Assembly (NCBI GenBank): GCA_022616475.1
Contig: JAKEEP010000240.1
Span: 1 to 38,301 of the forward strand
DNA length: 38,301 bases
Origin: Phycisphaerales bacterium
GTDB lineage: Bacteria; Planctomycetota; Phycisphaerae; Phycisphaerales; SM1A02
Direction of reading: 5' to 3'
Position numbers and translations under genes: made by a program. Positions 23,175 through 31,735 of this stretch are shown here, piece by piece. The first letter of the stretch is position 1, and each line of letters begins with the position of its first letter. The notes beneath the pieces were generated by a model, which was not told the DNA's origin, made no database searches, and worked only from the letters and a program-made list of their open reading frames with translations.

Positions 23175-23873
23175 ATGGCAACCACAACAGCGAAGATCTG
23201 TGGGCTATGCGGGGCCGATTGCTCCGATCGCCCGCGGATCAAAGACAAGAATGGAAAGTACTTTTGCAAGACGTGCCACGATGAGGCGCGTGCACGGAGC
23301 AGGCGTACGAACGAAAGTCGCGCCGAGGCGCCTACGAACGACTTCGCGATGCTGAATGTCCTAGCGGACTCCATTGAGACATCGCGCGCATCGGCACGTG
23401 AGCAATTGACGACGCTGCCGGCTCGAGCGTCGATCGAACGCGCCCGCAAGCGAGGCGCCGCGGGATCGAAAGCCCTTGGCGAGTGGCGGGGCCCCATCAT
23501 CTTTGGAAGCATCGTAAGTTTGCTCTTTATCCCGCTCGGCATCTTGGCATGGGTCTCTGCGAACATGTTTGGCGTTTTTGCGCTTGCCGCAACTCTCTGG
23601 TTTTTGGCTTACCTCTACTGGCTCGTCCGTGTTGCGGGCAAGGAAAGCACTCTCATCGCTTTGTTGTGTTTATTGGTGCCTCTCTATTTTCTGTACTTTG
23701 TCTATGGCCGCTCCACCAATCGATATCTCAAGATCGGCACGATCGTTTATGGGATTGTGGTCGCCCTGCTTGTGTTACGGTCTCTTGGGGCAGAACCGGC
23801 GTTCAAGAGAAACGACTTGAGGGAGTACGACGAACGTCAATCCCCGCTTGAGCACGAAGGGCTCAGACCATGA
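23175..23873 (+). CDS. Zinc-ribbon membrane protein of unknown function
   Basis: About 232 residues with an N-terminal zinc-ribbon-like module: Cys9 and Cys12 (CGLC), then Cys31 and Cys34 (CKTCH), with Cys16 extra. A basic, polar linker of about 85 residues follows. The C-terminal half holds about four transmembrane helices: IIFGSIVSLLFIPLGILAWV, FALAATLWFLAYLYWLV, LIALLCLLVPLYFLYFVYG and IGTIVYGIVVALLVL. The topology is a cytoplasmic zinc ribbon tethered to a membrane bundle; I cannot assign a function. The frame opens upstream, but its earliest part lies in the dnaK terminator, so ATG 23175 (or 23160) is the realistic start; neither has a strong ribosome binding site. Base composition is slightly less GC-rich than its neighbours. 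Confidence 0.72.
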   Translation: MATTTAKICGLCGADCSDRPRIKDKNGKYFCKTCHDEARARSRRTNESRAEAPTNDFAMLNVLADSIETSRASAREQLTTLPARASIERARKRGAAGSKALGEWRGPIIFGSIVSLLFIPLGILAWVSANMFGVFALAATLWFLAYLYWLVRVAGKESTLIALLCLLVPLYFLYFVYGRSTNRYLKIGTIVYGIVVALLVLRSLGAEPAFKRNDLREYDERQSPLEHEGLRP

Positions 23874-23928
23874 TTGTCGCTCCGTAGCGCGAAGCTCTGA
23901 GCGACCTTGACGGTACAATCGCACCATC

Positions 23929-25332
23929 ATGACCACCTTCGCAGAACCCAAAATCACTCCATCCAAGCCCACCCATTCATCGCCCGCGCCTGCAGCGATC
24001 ACTCCCGAACTTCTTGCATCATTCCGCCGGGATTTTCAATCGAAGTCGGGGTATGCCCTGGCCCAAAACGCGGTCACGCAAGTCATGGTTGACGATGTCG
24101 CGCTGAATCGATCGGTCATCACCAACACCGATCACACCTTCAGCCACCTGCTCGACGACTGGGCGTGCACGAATCAGAAGAAATCGGGCCGCTGCTGGTG
24201 CTTCGCTGGGCTCAATCTCTTTCGGGCCGGCGCGCTCAAGAAGATGAACCTCAAGGAGTTCGAGTTCAGCCAGAACTACACGCTGTTCTGGGACAAGTTC
24301 GAGCGCGCCAACTATTTCCTCGAAGCGATCATCGAAACCGCTGATCGGCCGGTCGATGATCGCACGGTGGCGTTCCTGCTCGACAAACCGCTCGAAGACG
24401 GCGGGCAGTGGAATATGTTCGTGAACATCGTGAAAAAGCACGGCCTGGCGCCCAAGAGCGCGATGCCGGAATCCCAAAGCTCATCCGACACGCAGCGAAT
24501 GAACAGCATTCTGTTGCACAAGCTGCGAGATGGCGCCAAGACTCTGCGCGATCTGCGCGGCCACAGCGCGCCGATGGAAGCGCTCCGCGCCGCCAAGCTC
24601 GACATCCTCAAAGTGATTCATCGCATCCTGTGCATTCATCTCGGCACGCCGCCCGCCAAGTTCGACTGGCAATGGAACGACAAAGACAAAGCCTTTCATC
24701 GCGATGGCGAGATGACTCCGCAGGAGTTCGCCAATAAATACGTTGAGCTGAAGCTGGATGAGTACGTCTGCCTGGTGAACGATCCGCGGAAATCAAGTCC
24801 GGTCAATCGCACGTTCACCGTCGATTACCTGGGAAACGTCGTCGGCGGCGATCGGGTCATTTACCTGAACGTCGAGATTGGGCTGATGAAAGAGATCGCC
24901 AAGCGCACGATCATGGAAGGCGAGCCGGTGTGGTTCGGCTGCGATGTGGGCAAGATGATGCGCCGCGATCTAGGCGTGTGGGACAAGAAGCTCTTCGACT
25001 TCGACACGCTCTATGACACCGAATTCAACCTCACCAAAGCAGATCGATTGGTGTATCACCAAACGCTGATGACGCACGCGATGGTGTTCACCGGCGTCGA
25101 TGTGGTGAGCGATCCAACGGAGCGCGCGCGCCGCTGGCGCGTGGAGAACAGCTGGGGCGAGGAAAACAGCGGCCGCAAGGGCTTCTACGTGATGAACGAC
25201 TCGTGGTTTGACGAGTACATGTTCGAGATCGCCGCCAAGAAGGCGCATCTGCCGCCGGAGTTGCTGACGGCGTTGGACCAGGAGCCGATCGTGTTGCCGG
25301 CTTGGGATCCGATGGGGGCGCTCGCGGTTTAA
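23929..25332 (+). CDS. pepC: Aminopeptidase C / bleomycin hydrolase-like cysteine peptidase (family C1B)
   Basis: Cytoplasmic papain-fold aminopeptidase of 467 residues, a normal length for the hexameric PepC/bleomycin hydrolase family. The catalytic elements are visible: oxyanion Gln83 and nucleophile Cys89 in NQKKSGRCWCFAGLN, the His in THAMVFTGVD (about residue 384) and the Asn in WRVENSWGEE (about residue 407). The insert between Cys and His (SGRCW to FNLTKADRLVYHQTLMTHAM) matches the long insertion of C1B peptidases compared with papain. The first 25 residues are Pro/Ser-rich and probably disordered; no signal peptide is present. In the family the C-terminal tail occupies the active-site cleft and makes the enzyme an exopeptidase; here the end is PMGALAV. 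Monocistronic, convergent with the AsmA-like gene. Confidence 0.95.
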   Translation: MTTFAEPKITPSKPTHSSPAPAAITPELLASFRRDFQSKSGYALAQNAVTQVMVDDVALNRSVITNTDHTFSHLLDDWACTNQKKSGRCWCFAGLNLFRAGALKKMNLKEFEFSQNYTLFWDKFERANYFLEAIIETADRPVDDRTVAFLLDKPLEDGGQWNMFVNIVKKHGLAPKSAMPESQSSSDTQRMNSILLHKLRDGAKTLRDLRGHSAPMEALRAAKLDILKVIHRILCIHLGTPPAKFDWQWNDKDKAFHRDGEMTPQEFANKYVELKLDEYVCLVNDPRKSSPVNRTFTVDYLGNVVGGDRVIYLNVEIGLMKEIAKRTIMEGEPVWFGCDVGKMMRRDLGVWDKKLFDFDTLYDTEFNLTKADRLVYHQTLMTHAMVFTGVDVVSDPTERARRWRVENSWGEENSGRKGFYVMNDSWFDEYMFEIAAKKAHLPPELLTALDQEPIVLPAWDPMGALAV

Positions 25333-25334
25333 GA

Positions 25335-25368
25335 GTGCCACGACTCTGCCCGAAGGGCGAATCGTGCG
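25335..25368. repeat. Palindromic repeat, CACGACTC family, copy 1
   Basis: AGTGCCACGACTCTGCCCG followed by AAGGGCGAATCGTGCG forms an imperfect hairpin (CACGACTC/GAATCGTG arms, GCCC/GGGC inner stem). It lies just after the PepC stop and between two convergent genes, so it can also terminate transcription. Copies 2 and 3 are at 31736 and 36641. Confidence 0.8.
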
Positions 25369-25386
25369 TCGCGCCGGCGATTCACC

Positions 25387-26235
25387 TCATGGGTTCTTCT
25401 TCTTGTCTCCGAACAAGTCACCGATCGTCTTGTCGAGCGTTTCCTTGGTCTTGTCGCCGATGCCCTTGGCTGCATCGCCGACCTCGCCCACCGTCTTGAC
25501 GCCAAAGTCGGCCAGCTCACCGATCTGGGCAACCTCCGCAAGGCTGGACAGCTCGCCGAGCGCCTTGCCCAGTTCGCTGTTGATGTCTGCTGGAATCAGT
25601 TGACCGCCCTTGTCAAGCACGGCCGCGAAGACCGCCTTCAGAATGACGCCCATGAGGTCTGAAATCCGCACGGGCTTGCCGCCCGATCCCACATCGTGAA
25701 GCTCGATGACGTCGACCGGCACATTGACCTTGGTCAGGTCGCCGCCGCCCATCAAATCCACGTGTACGTTGACGTCCTTGATCAACAGTTTGCGCACCAC
25801 GAACTTCTTGCCATCTTCGGCGGGCTTGGTCTCCTTCGACTCAAAGCGCTTGAGGTTTTGCAGAATGACTTTGTAGTTGGCGGCGCCGTCCTTCTTCTCG
25901 AGGTTCATGTCGATGCCGCTGAGCGTGAGGGTGGGCAGCTCGATGGTGTCGGCCATCAGCGAGCTGGTCGCCAAGGCCACATCCCCCTGTTGAAGCGTCA
26001 TGAAGTGATCGGTCTTGAAGCCCTCAGGATTAGAGACGGTAAACCCGGACATCGCGAACTCCCCGCCAAGGATGCGCACATCGGCGCTGTCGAGCCGCGC
26101 GGGAACGCCCAGGGCGTAGGTCGAGCCTCGCTCGACAGCCACCTTGGCGATTCGGTCGACCCAGACCACCAGCGCGACCGCCGCCACGATCAACAACACA
26201 ACGAGCACGGCCACTAATCGAAAGAGCTTGCGCAT
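25387..26235 (-). CDS. AsmA-like / DUF748-like membrane-anchored protein (282 aa)
   Basis: Predicted inner-membrane-anchored periplasmic protein. One N-terminal transmembrane helix (residues 5-27, LVAVLVVLLIVAAVALVVWV) is followed by a beta-rich region typical of the N-terminus of AsmA-family and DUF748 proteins: GVPARLDSADVRILGGEFAMSG, FTVSNPEGF, IELPTLTLSGIDMNLEKKDG. The C-terminal third is helical and amphipathic (GKALGELSSLAEVAQIGELA, TKETLDKTIGDLFGDKK). AsmA-like proteins have been linked to lipid transport and envelope assembly, but this one is short and I only infer a similar role. The ATG at 26235 has GGAG six bases upstream. It follows the UbiA-family gene by 45 bases on the same strand, probably one transcript. 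Confidence 0.72.
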   Translation of the reverse strand: MRKLFRLVAVLVVLLIVAAVALVVWVDRIAKVAVERGSTYALGVPARLDSADVRILGGEFAMSGFTVSNPEGFKTDHFMTLQQGDVALATSSLMADTIELPTLTLSGIDMNLEKKDGAANYKVILQNLKRFESKETKPAEDGKKFVVRKLLIKDVNVHVDLMGGGDLTKVNVPVDVIELHDVGSGGKPVRISDLMGVILKAVFAAVLDKGGQLIPADINSELGKALGELSSLAEVAQIGELADFGVKTVGEVGDAAKGIGDKTKETLDKTIGDLFGDKKKNP

Positions 26236-26280
26236 CGATCACTCCAATTGAACCGACGGTGAGAGCCGCCTTGGCCCCAA

Positions 26281-27219
26281 TCATACCAGCAGGTCGGCAA
26301 CGCCCAGCGCGCCCAGCACGCAACTGATCATCCCATTGAGTGTGAAGAACGCCAGAGCGATTTTCGTTGTGCCCCAGCGCGCGACGGTGGCATGCTCGTA
26401 GATCAGAAGCGCAGCGACAACCAGCACGCCCAGTCCAAAGAGGGCGCCCAGGCGCGGGTCGACCAAGAGAGACGCGACCAGGGATGCCAGGGCGAGGGCG
26501 TGGAGCCCGCGGCTGATCCATCGAGCGTGCTGCAGACCCAGACGACTGGGGATTGAGTGCAATCCCTGCGCGCGATCGATTTCAACATCCTGCAGGGCGT
26601 AGATAATGTCGAAGCCTGCGACCCAGCACAGCACCATCGCGCTCAGCAGCCAAAGCGAGGGTTGATTGCCAAGCGAGGCTGGATCGATCGCAATCGCCGC
26701 CGCCAGTGGGCTGATTGCCAGGCTCGAGCCCAGGTACAGGTGACACATCGCGGTGAATCGTTTCAGCAGTGGGTACGCGCTGATCCAAGCCAGCACTGCC
26801 GGGCCCAGAACCAACGGCCACCAGTTTTCAAAGAGCCAGCCGAACAGCGCGCAGACCAGCAGAAAACAGGCGACCGCGGTCGCTATCCCGCCGAGCGCAG
26901 AGGTCACTGAGAGGCGTTCGCTCGGCAGCGCGCGGTTCGCCGTGCGCGGGTTGGCGGCATCGATCTGGCGATCGAGCAATCGGTTCGCCAACATTGCCGT
27001 CGTTCGGGCAAAGACCATCGCGAGCACGATCAGGGCCAGCTGTTGCCCGAATCGCTTCCAGGCCACCAACGCCTGAGACTCGCCAACTGCCGCCATGAAG
27101 GCGGCCAGCAATGCAAACGGCAGCGCGAAGACGCTGTGCGCGATCTTGATATCGCCGGCGATCACCCGGGCAGTTCGCAAAGGCGAGCTTTTCAATTCGA
27201 TTGGCGGGGCCAGCGACAT
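26281..27219 (-). CDS. UbiA-family prenyltransferase (MqnP/UbiA-like)
   Basis: Polytopic inner-membrane enzyme that attaches a polyprenyl chain to an aromatic quinone precursor. The 312 residues include eight or nine hydrophobic helices and both Asp-rich motifs: NRLLDRQID (Asn79, Asp83, Asp87), which binds magnesium and prenyl diphosphate, and DVEIDRAQG in the second half. The opening phrase IKIAHSVFALPFALLAAFMA is close to that of MqnP enzymes of the futalosine menaquinone pathway, in my recollection, so MqnP is a reasonable alternative to UbiA. The ATG at 27219 has AAGGA about eight bases upstream; the longer frame uses only a TTG. An AsmA-like gene follows. Confidence 0.88.
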   Translation of the reverse strand: MSLAPPIELKSSPLRTARVIAGDIKIAHSVFALPFALLAAFMAAVGESQALVAWKRFGQQLALIVLAMVFARTTAMLANRLLDRQIDAANPRTANRALPSERLSVTSALGGIATAVACFLLVCALFGWLFENWWPLVLGPAVLAWISAYPLLKRFTAMCHLYLGSSLAISPLAAAIAIDPASLGNQPSLWLLSAMVLCWVAGFDIIYALQDVEIDRAQGLHSIPSRLGLQHARWISRGLHALALASLVASLLVDPRLGALFGLGVLVVAALLIYEHATVARWGTTKIALAFFTLNGMISCVLGALGVADLLV

Positions 27220-27301
27220 GACGTTGATCCTTCGATCATCCAAACGAGCTCAGCATGAGTTCTTTCGACTTGCAGTTGGTGAGAAGTTCGTTTCCGTTCC
27301 C

Positions 27302-27318
27302 TTCAGCCTAGGGCTGAA
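27302..27318. repeat. Short hairpin upstream of the UbiA-family gene
   Basis: TTCAGCC, loop TAG and GGCTGAA form a 7-bp stem in the 249-base gap between the divergent UbiA-family gene and the next plus-strand gene. It could be a regulatory site or a small palindromic element. No other feature was recognised in this gap. Confidence 0.4.
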
Positions 27319-27468
27319 TTCCTATTCGCTCGGTTGTGATGCGTAAGGCTAAGGCCCGTCGCGATAGAAGCATAGGGTACTTTTCCATCGGTCTTGATCC
27401 GCCGATGCAAGCTATAGGGAGGCTGATTTTTGAAAGGCACCAGCCGAGTCATCACCTGGCAAGGATAC

Positions 27469-27948
27469 ATGTGCAAGTATTCGAGCGCCGAGATTTGTCT
27501 GGGCTTGGCGCCGGGTCTGGAGGATGCAACCCTTCGCTCTCAGTTGGGAGTCGATGGGTTGGCGCTCGATTTGAGCCGCACGATTCCAATCACACTCCAC
27601 AACGGCTCTGAGCACACGCTTGCGCTGCGGCTTTATTCGCTTCGCGAGCCCCGCGCTTGCATCGTCGAAATTCTCGAGAACGAATCGGATATCGAGGGAT
27701 TCAAGCGTGTGAAGCTGGTGTTCAACCCAACGGCCAGTTCGCCGCGCGCTGCGCCGGTCGACAAGCAGGCGCCTGAGCCGACGCCGGCCGTGGTGGGGTT
27801 CCTCATCGCCCTCGGCTTGTCGCCAGCACAAGAGCCGCATTTCTTCAAGACCGTGATTCCGGAATTCTTGAAGCACTCCTGGTCGAGCTTCCCGCAACTG
27901 CTTCGCGAGGTTGGCTGCGCCGATCCCGAACCTTCTCAAGCGGCGTAA
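27469..27948 (+). CDS. Hypothetical protein (159 aa)
   Basis: I do not recognise this protein. It has no signal peptide or membrane helix. The first half (about 1-90) looks like a mixed alpha/beta domain with strands such as ALDLSRTIPITLHNG and HTLALRLYSLREPRACIVEI. A Pro/Ala-rich linker (APVDKQAPEPTPAVV) leads to a short helical C-terminal segment (GFLIALGLSPAQEPHFFKTV, EFLKHSWSSFPQLLREVG). The ATG at 27469 is preceded by AAGGA and is preferred over an upstream TTG. Codon use resembles the neighbouring genes, so I consider it real. Its last 104 bases overlap, on the opposite strand, the end of the phytanoyl-CoA dioxygenase-like gene. Confidence 0.62.
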   Translation: MCKYSSAEICLGLAPGLEDATLRSQLGVDGLALDLSRTIPITLHNGSEHTLALRLYSLREPRACIVEILENESDIEGFKRVKLVFNPTASSPRAAPVDKQAPEPTPAVVGFLIALGLSPAQEPHFFKTVIPEFLKHSWSSFPQLLREVGCADPEPSQAA

Positions 27949-28663
27949 CCGGGGTCGTCCATTCCAACCCTTGAAGCGTGCAGCTCGCAAACTCAAGATG
28001 TACGACTCGGCGGCGGGCCGGGGCCGCGGCCGGCGCGGAAGCATGAAGCAGCAGCGGCCGCATCAGTAGAACTCCGCCGCGGGCAACTTCACACACCGAA
28101 GGTTCTTCCTTCAGCCGACAATCTTCGATCGCCTGCGGACTGAGGCTACCGGAGCGATGTGTCCCCGGCAGCACGTGCAGCGCCCCGTTTTGTGCTGGAC
28201 AATCATCCAAATGCACTCGTGCTGTGAGCATGCTCTGCAACACTTGGACCGGCGGCCGCACGTGCGCGACGCCCGCCTTGACAGACCAGGGTCCGAAGCC
28301 TGGCACATCCTTGCGCTGCCGAACCGCGATGGTTGTGTCCTGATGCCAGCCGACGGTCCAATTGGCGTCGGGCCGCTTGTCGAACAGGATCGCTCGAACC
28401 AATTGTGCGTCGGCGCCCAGGACCACACGAATCAGTTCTTGCACGGCACTCAGATTCGCCAACTCTGGGACCACTTCCAGCAGGTTTCGGATGGCGTAAG
28501 TCGAGCCTCGGCGTTGTCGAACGCCAAAGGCAGGAGCGGCGCGGTCGATAGCCAGGGTCACCACATCCACCAGAGCCGGCGGCACGACATCCTCGACGAC
28601 GACAAACCCGTCTCGTTCGATGGCGGAGCGCACCAAACTCTCATCAAGTGCGGGCATCATCAT
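27845..28663 (-). CDS. Phytanoyl-CoA dioxygenase family protein
   Basis: Predicted Fe(II)/2-oxoglutarate-dependent hydroxylase of the PhyH family, 272 residues. The iron-binding triad is present: His107 and Asp109 in TVGWHQDTTI, and distal His207 in RPLLLHASAP, followed by Arg218 in the position that usually binds 2-oxoglutarate. The start (RDGFVVVEDVVPP) and the stretch NGALHVLPGTHRSG are typical of the family. The substrate cannot be told from sequence; members act on phytanoyl-CoA, ectoine and diverse small molecules. The last 35 residues beyond LEWTTPVTP are basic and low in complexity, and they overlap the convergent gene at 27469-27948. Met codons 1-3 are adjacent; no strong ribosome binding site is evident. 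Confidence 0.85.
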   Translation of the reverse strand: MMMPALDESLVRSAIERDGFVVVEDVVPPALVDVVTLAIDRAAPAFGVRQRRGSTYAIRNLLEVVPELANLSAVQELIRVVLGADAQLVRAILFDKRPDANWTVGWHQDTTIAVRQRKDVPGFGPWSVKAGVAHVRPPVQVLQSMLTARVHLDDCPAQNGALHVLPGTHRSGSLSPQAIEDCRLKEEPSVCEVARGGVLLMRPLLLHASAPAAAPARRRVVHLEFASCTLQGLEWTTPVTPLEKVRDRRSQPREAVAGSSTRSASRIPESRS

Positions 28664-28851
28664 CGCAGCATACTACGAGTCACGGTTCTTCAGCGCCGGT
28701 CATCATCAGTCGAGCCGCGGTGGGGGGCATCAACAAAATAGATATTCAATTCTTGGAAAGGCGGTCTGGGCCGAGGTACATTGATTGATTACGTTTCCCT
28801 GCGCGCCTGCGAACTCCGTCGCGCCTCCCCATCCCTGGAGTCCAATCCATC

Positions 28852-30057
28852 ATGTCTTCAACTCGCATTCCGTTGACCCACCGTCTCAATCTCGCAATCA
28901 GCTTGAGCACCGCAACGATGTTGGCAAGCGTGTTGGTATCCGACGCAGGTTACGCACAGGTTCTGTACACCGTCGAAGAGTTGACGGCGTTCAACGGACC
29001 GGTCAACGAAGCGTATGACATCTCGCCCGATGGTCAGGCGGTCGGGCGCGTGCTCGATCCTTTCTTGGTTGCCAAGGCCACATCTTGGGAGCGGGGTGTC
29101 GTCACCAATCTGGGGACAAATGGCGAAGCGCGCGGAATCTCTTCCAACGGTCTTATTGCCGGATCAATCGGAAGCCTGGGTCAAATCTGGACCAATGGCG
29201 TGCCCACCGCTCTCAACGTCCTACCCAATCACATTGGCACCCGCGGTTGGGATGTGAACTCTGGCGGCCTTGTCGCTGGATGGTCCGTCAACAACGTTGG
29301 CGATCCGACAGCGGCAACCTGGCTGAACGGTGTTGTGACAGCGCTCGATGTGAACCACAGTTGGGCGTTCAGAATCAACGATGCCGGCCAGATCGTCGGA
29401 CGTCGGGATGTCTCAACCGGTCGCGAAGCAAGACTCTGGCACAACGGCACCGGCGTGACGCTCGAACACTTCGGCAACAACTACGCATCCGCCACGAACA
29501 TCACGCCGCGCGGCATCATCACCGGCGGAGCGTGCCAGCCCGTGGGGCCGCCCGGCGTCTGCCAGCCGCGCGAAGTGATATGGCTTGGGCCCGATCACGA
29601 TCTCCAAGTACTGCCCATGTTCCCCAGCGCGCTTCTGGAAGCGCTGTGGAACGCGAACGATCGAGGCGTGTTTGTGGGCGAGTACGCGTTTGACATCGAT
29701 GGCGCTACGCTTCGCGCCTTGATCTGGCGGTGGCCCGACTTTGAGCCGATCGATCTGAACACGCTTATCGCGCCCGAGTCGGGGTGGATTCTTCAGAGTG
29801 CGCAATCGATCAATCATGACGGCACGATCGCTGGCTATGGGATTCGTCCGGGGTTGAGCGGTCGGCGTGCGTTCCTGCTGCAGCCGATCAACACCGCCGA
29901 CGTCACGGATGACGCCGTGGTCAACGTGGCTGATTTGCTGGCGGTCATCAGCGCCTGGGGCCAGTGCGCCGATGCCATCCCGTGCCCGGCGGACTTGAGC
30001 GGCGATGGCATGGTCAACGTGGTTGATCTGCTTGAGCTCATCAGCCAGTGGGGGTGA
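28852..30057 (+). CDS. Extracellular HAF-repeat protein with dockerin-like C-terminus
   Basis: Exported protein of 401 residues. The signal peptide ends near residue 35 (SDAGYAQ). The body is made of HAF-type repeats in which a phrase like AxxWxNGVVTxL alternates with INxxGQIVG: ATSWERGVVTNLG, AATWLNGVVTALD, INDAGQIVGRRDV, INHDGTIAGYG. These repeats occur in predicted extracellular beta-propeller-like proteins of unknown function. The C-terminal 60 residues carry two dockerin-like repeats: a degenerate DVTDDAVVNVADLLAVISAW and an intact DLSGDGMVNVVDLLELISQW. The same tail design is found on the five-heme cytochrome at 14401-16383. A GGAG lies 11 bases before the ATG, rather far. The gene is divergent from the PhyH gene and followed by proS. 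Confidence 0.85.
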   Translation: MSSTRIPLTHRLNLAISLSTATMLASVLVSDAGYAQVLYTVEELTAFNGPVNEAYDISPDGQAVGRVLDPFLVAKATSWERGVVTNLGTNGEARGISSNGLIAGSIGSLGQIWTNGVPTALNVLPNHIGTRGWDVNSGGLVAGWSVNNVGDPTAATWLNGVVTALDVNHSWAFRINDAGQIVGRRDVSTGREARLWHNGTGVTLEHFGNNYASATNITPRGIITGGACQPVGPPGVCQPREVIWLGPDHDLQVLPMFPSALLEALWNANDRGVFVGEYAFDIDGATLRALIWRWPDFEPIDLNTLIAPESGWILQSAQSINHDGTIAGYGIRPGLSGRRAFLLQPINTADVTDDAVVNVADLLAVISAWGQCADAIPCPADLSGDGMVNVVDLLELISQWG

Positions 30058-30137
30058 ACCGCGTGGCAGCCGCGGCCATTGGCGCGCGATAGCGGCCCAT
30101 AGCCGCGTAGGTGCAGTGGCCATATGCTGTTGGCCTC

Positions 30138-31706
30138 ATGCCTCAAGCCTCAACCTCCAAGCCACAAGCCTCAGTGCCCGCCAAAACCGCGATCTCGCCC
30201 ACGCGCCAAGAGAACTACCCGGAGTGGTACCAGCAGGTTGTGCGCGCCGCTGACCTGGCCGAGAACTCCCCCGTTCGCGGGTGCATGGTCATCAAGCCCT
30301 GGGGCTACGCGCTCTGGGAAAACATGCAGCGGACCCTCGATGGCATGTTCAAGGCCACGGGGCACAAGAACGCTTACTTCCCCCTGTTCATTCCGCTCAG
30401 CTTTCTCGAAAAGGAAGCTTCGCACGTCGAAGGCTTCGCCAAGGAATGCGCTGTCGTTACACATCACCGGCTTGTGCACGGTCCGCAGGGCGGTTTGATT
30501 CCCGACCCCGAATCCACTCTCGAAGAACCACTGGTCGTCCGCCCCACCTCAGAAACCATCATCGGCGCCATGTTCGCCAAGTGGGTGCAGAGCTATCGCG
30601 ACCTGCCGCTGCTGATCAATCAATGGGCCAACGTCGTCCGCTGGGAGATGCGCACGCGCCTCTTCCTGCGCACCACTGAGTTCCTCTGGCAGGAAGGGCA
30701 CACCGTTCACGCCACCGCCGAAGAAGCGATGGAAGAAACCCTGCGCATGCTCGATGTCTACGCCGACTTCGCCGAGAACTGGATGGCCGTGCCCGTGATC
30801 AAGGGCGAGAAAACCGCCGGCGAGCGCTTCCCCGGCGCGATCAACACCTACAGCATCGAAGCCATGATGCAGGACCGCAAGGCGCTCCAGGCCGGCACAT
30901 CGCACTTCCTGGGCCAGAATTTCTCCAAGGCTTCCGAGATCAAATATCTCAGCGCCGCTGGCAACCTCGAATACGCCTGGACTACTTCGTGGGGCGTCTC
31001 CACGCGCCTGATCGGCGCAATGGTCATGGCCCACGGCGATGATGATGGCCTCATTCTTCCGCCGCGCTTGGCGCCCGCGCACGTGGTCATCTTGCCGATC
31101 ACCATGAAAGCCGATGATGGCGGCGCCGCGATCATGAACTACTGCCACAAGCTTGCCGACGATCTGCGCGTCGTTCCATTCCACGGCAGGCGCATCGAAG
31201 TCGAGATCGACAATCGCGAGATGCGCGGCGGCGACAAGGTCTGGTCGTGGATCAAGGCCGGCGTGCCCATTCGCCTGGAGATCGGCCCGCGCGACATGGC
31301 CGCCGACAGTGTTTTCATGGCGCGGCGCGACAAAGATCACAAGGAGAAAACGGCCCTCAAGCGCGCCGACTTTGTCGCCAATGCTTCCAAAACACTCGAC
31401 GAAATTCAATCAGGTCTGCTCGCTCGCGCCCAGCGCTTCCGCGATCAGCACACGCGCAAGATCGATTCCAAGGACGAGTTCTACGCCTTCTTCACGCCCA
31501 AGAGCAAGGACGCTGAGCAGCCGGAGATCCACGGCGGCTTCGCCCTCAGCCACTTCTGCGGCGAGCCGGCGGTCGAAGCAAAAGTCAAAGACGAACTTGG
31601 CGTCACCGTGCGCTGCATTCCACTCACCGGCGACAAAACCCCCGGCAACTGCATCATCACCGGCAAGCCCAGCCCGCAACGCGTCGTGTGGGCCAAAGCC
31701 TATTGA
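30138..31706 (+). CDS. proS: Prolyl-tRNA synthetase, archaeal/eukaryotic-type (ProS type 3)
   Basis: Class II aminoacyl-tRNA synthetase that charges tRNA-Pro; about 522 residues. The sequence has the eukaryote/archaeon-like architecture without the inserted INS/YbaK editing domain of the usual bacterial enzyme: GCMVIKPWGYALWENMQ, TGHKNAYFPLFIPLSFLEKE, motif 2 in VVRWEMRTRLFLRTTEFLWQ, GTSHFLGQNFSKA, motif 3 in MVMAHGDDDGLILPPRLAP, then an anticodon-binding domain and a C-terminal zinc-binding-like domain ending in VVWAKAY. The ATG at 30138 is the first reasonable start; the frame reaches a little further upstream. The preceding gap of 80 bases has no recognised feature. It is followed by a palindromic repeat. 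Confidence 0.95.
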   Translation: MPQASTSKPQASVPAKTAISPTRQENYPEWYQQVVRAADLAENSPVRGCMVIKPWGYALWENMQRTLDGMFKATGHKNAYFPLFIPLSFLEKEASHVEGFAKECAVVTHHRLVHGPQGGLIPDPESTLEEPLVVRPTSETIIGAMFAKWVQSYRDLPLLINQWANVVRWEMRTRLFLRTTEFLWQEGHTVHATAEEAMEETLRMLDVYADFAENWMAVPVIKGEKTAGERFPGAINTYSIEAMMQDRKALQAGTSHFLGQNFSKASEIKYLSAAGNLEYAWTTSWGVSTRLIGAMVMAHGDDDGLILPPRLAPAHVVILPITMKADDGGAAIMNYCHKLADDLRVVPFHGRRIEVEIDNREMRGGDKVWSWIKAGVPIRLEIGPRDMAADSVFMARRDKDHKEKTALKRADFVANASKTLDEIQSGLLARAQRFRDQHTRKIDSKDEFYAFFTPKSKDAEQPEIHGGFALSHFCGEPAVEAKVKDELGVTVRCIPLTGDKTPGNCIITGKPSPQRVVWAKAY

Positions 31707-31735
31707 CGCTTCGTGCCAAGGGCCGATTTCTTCTC

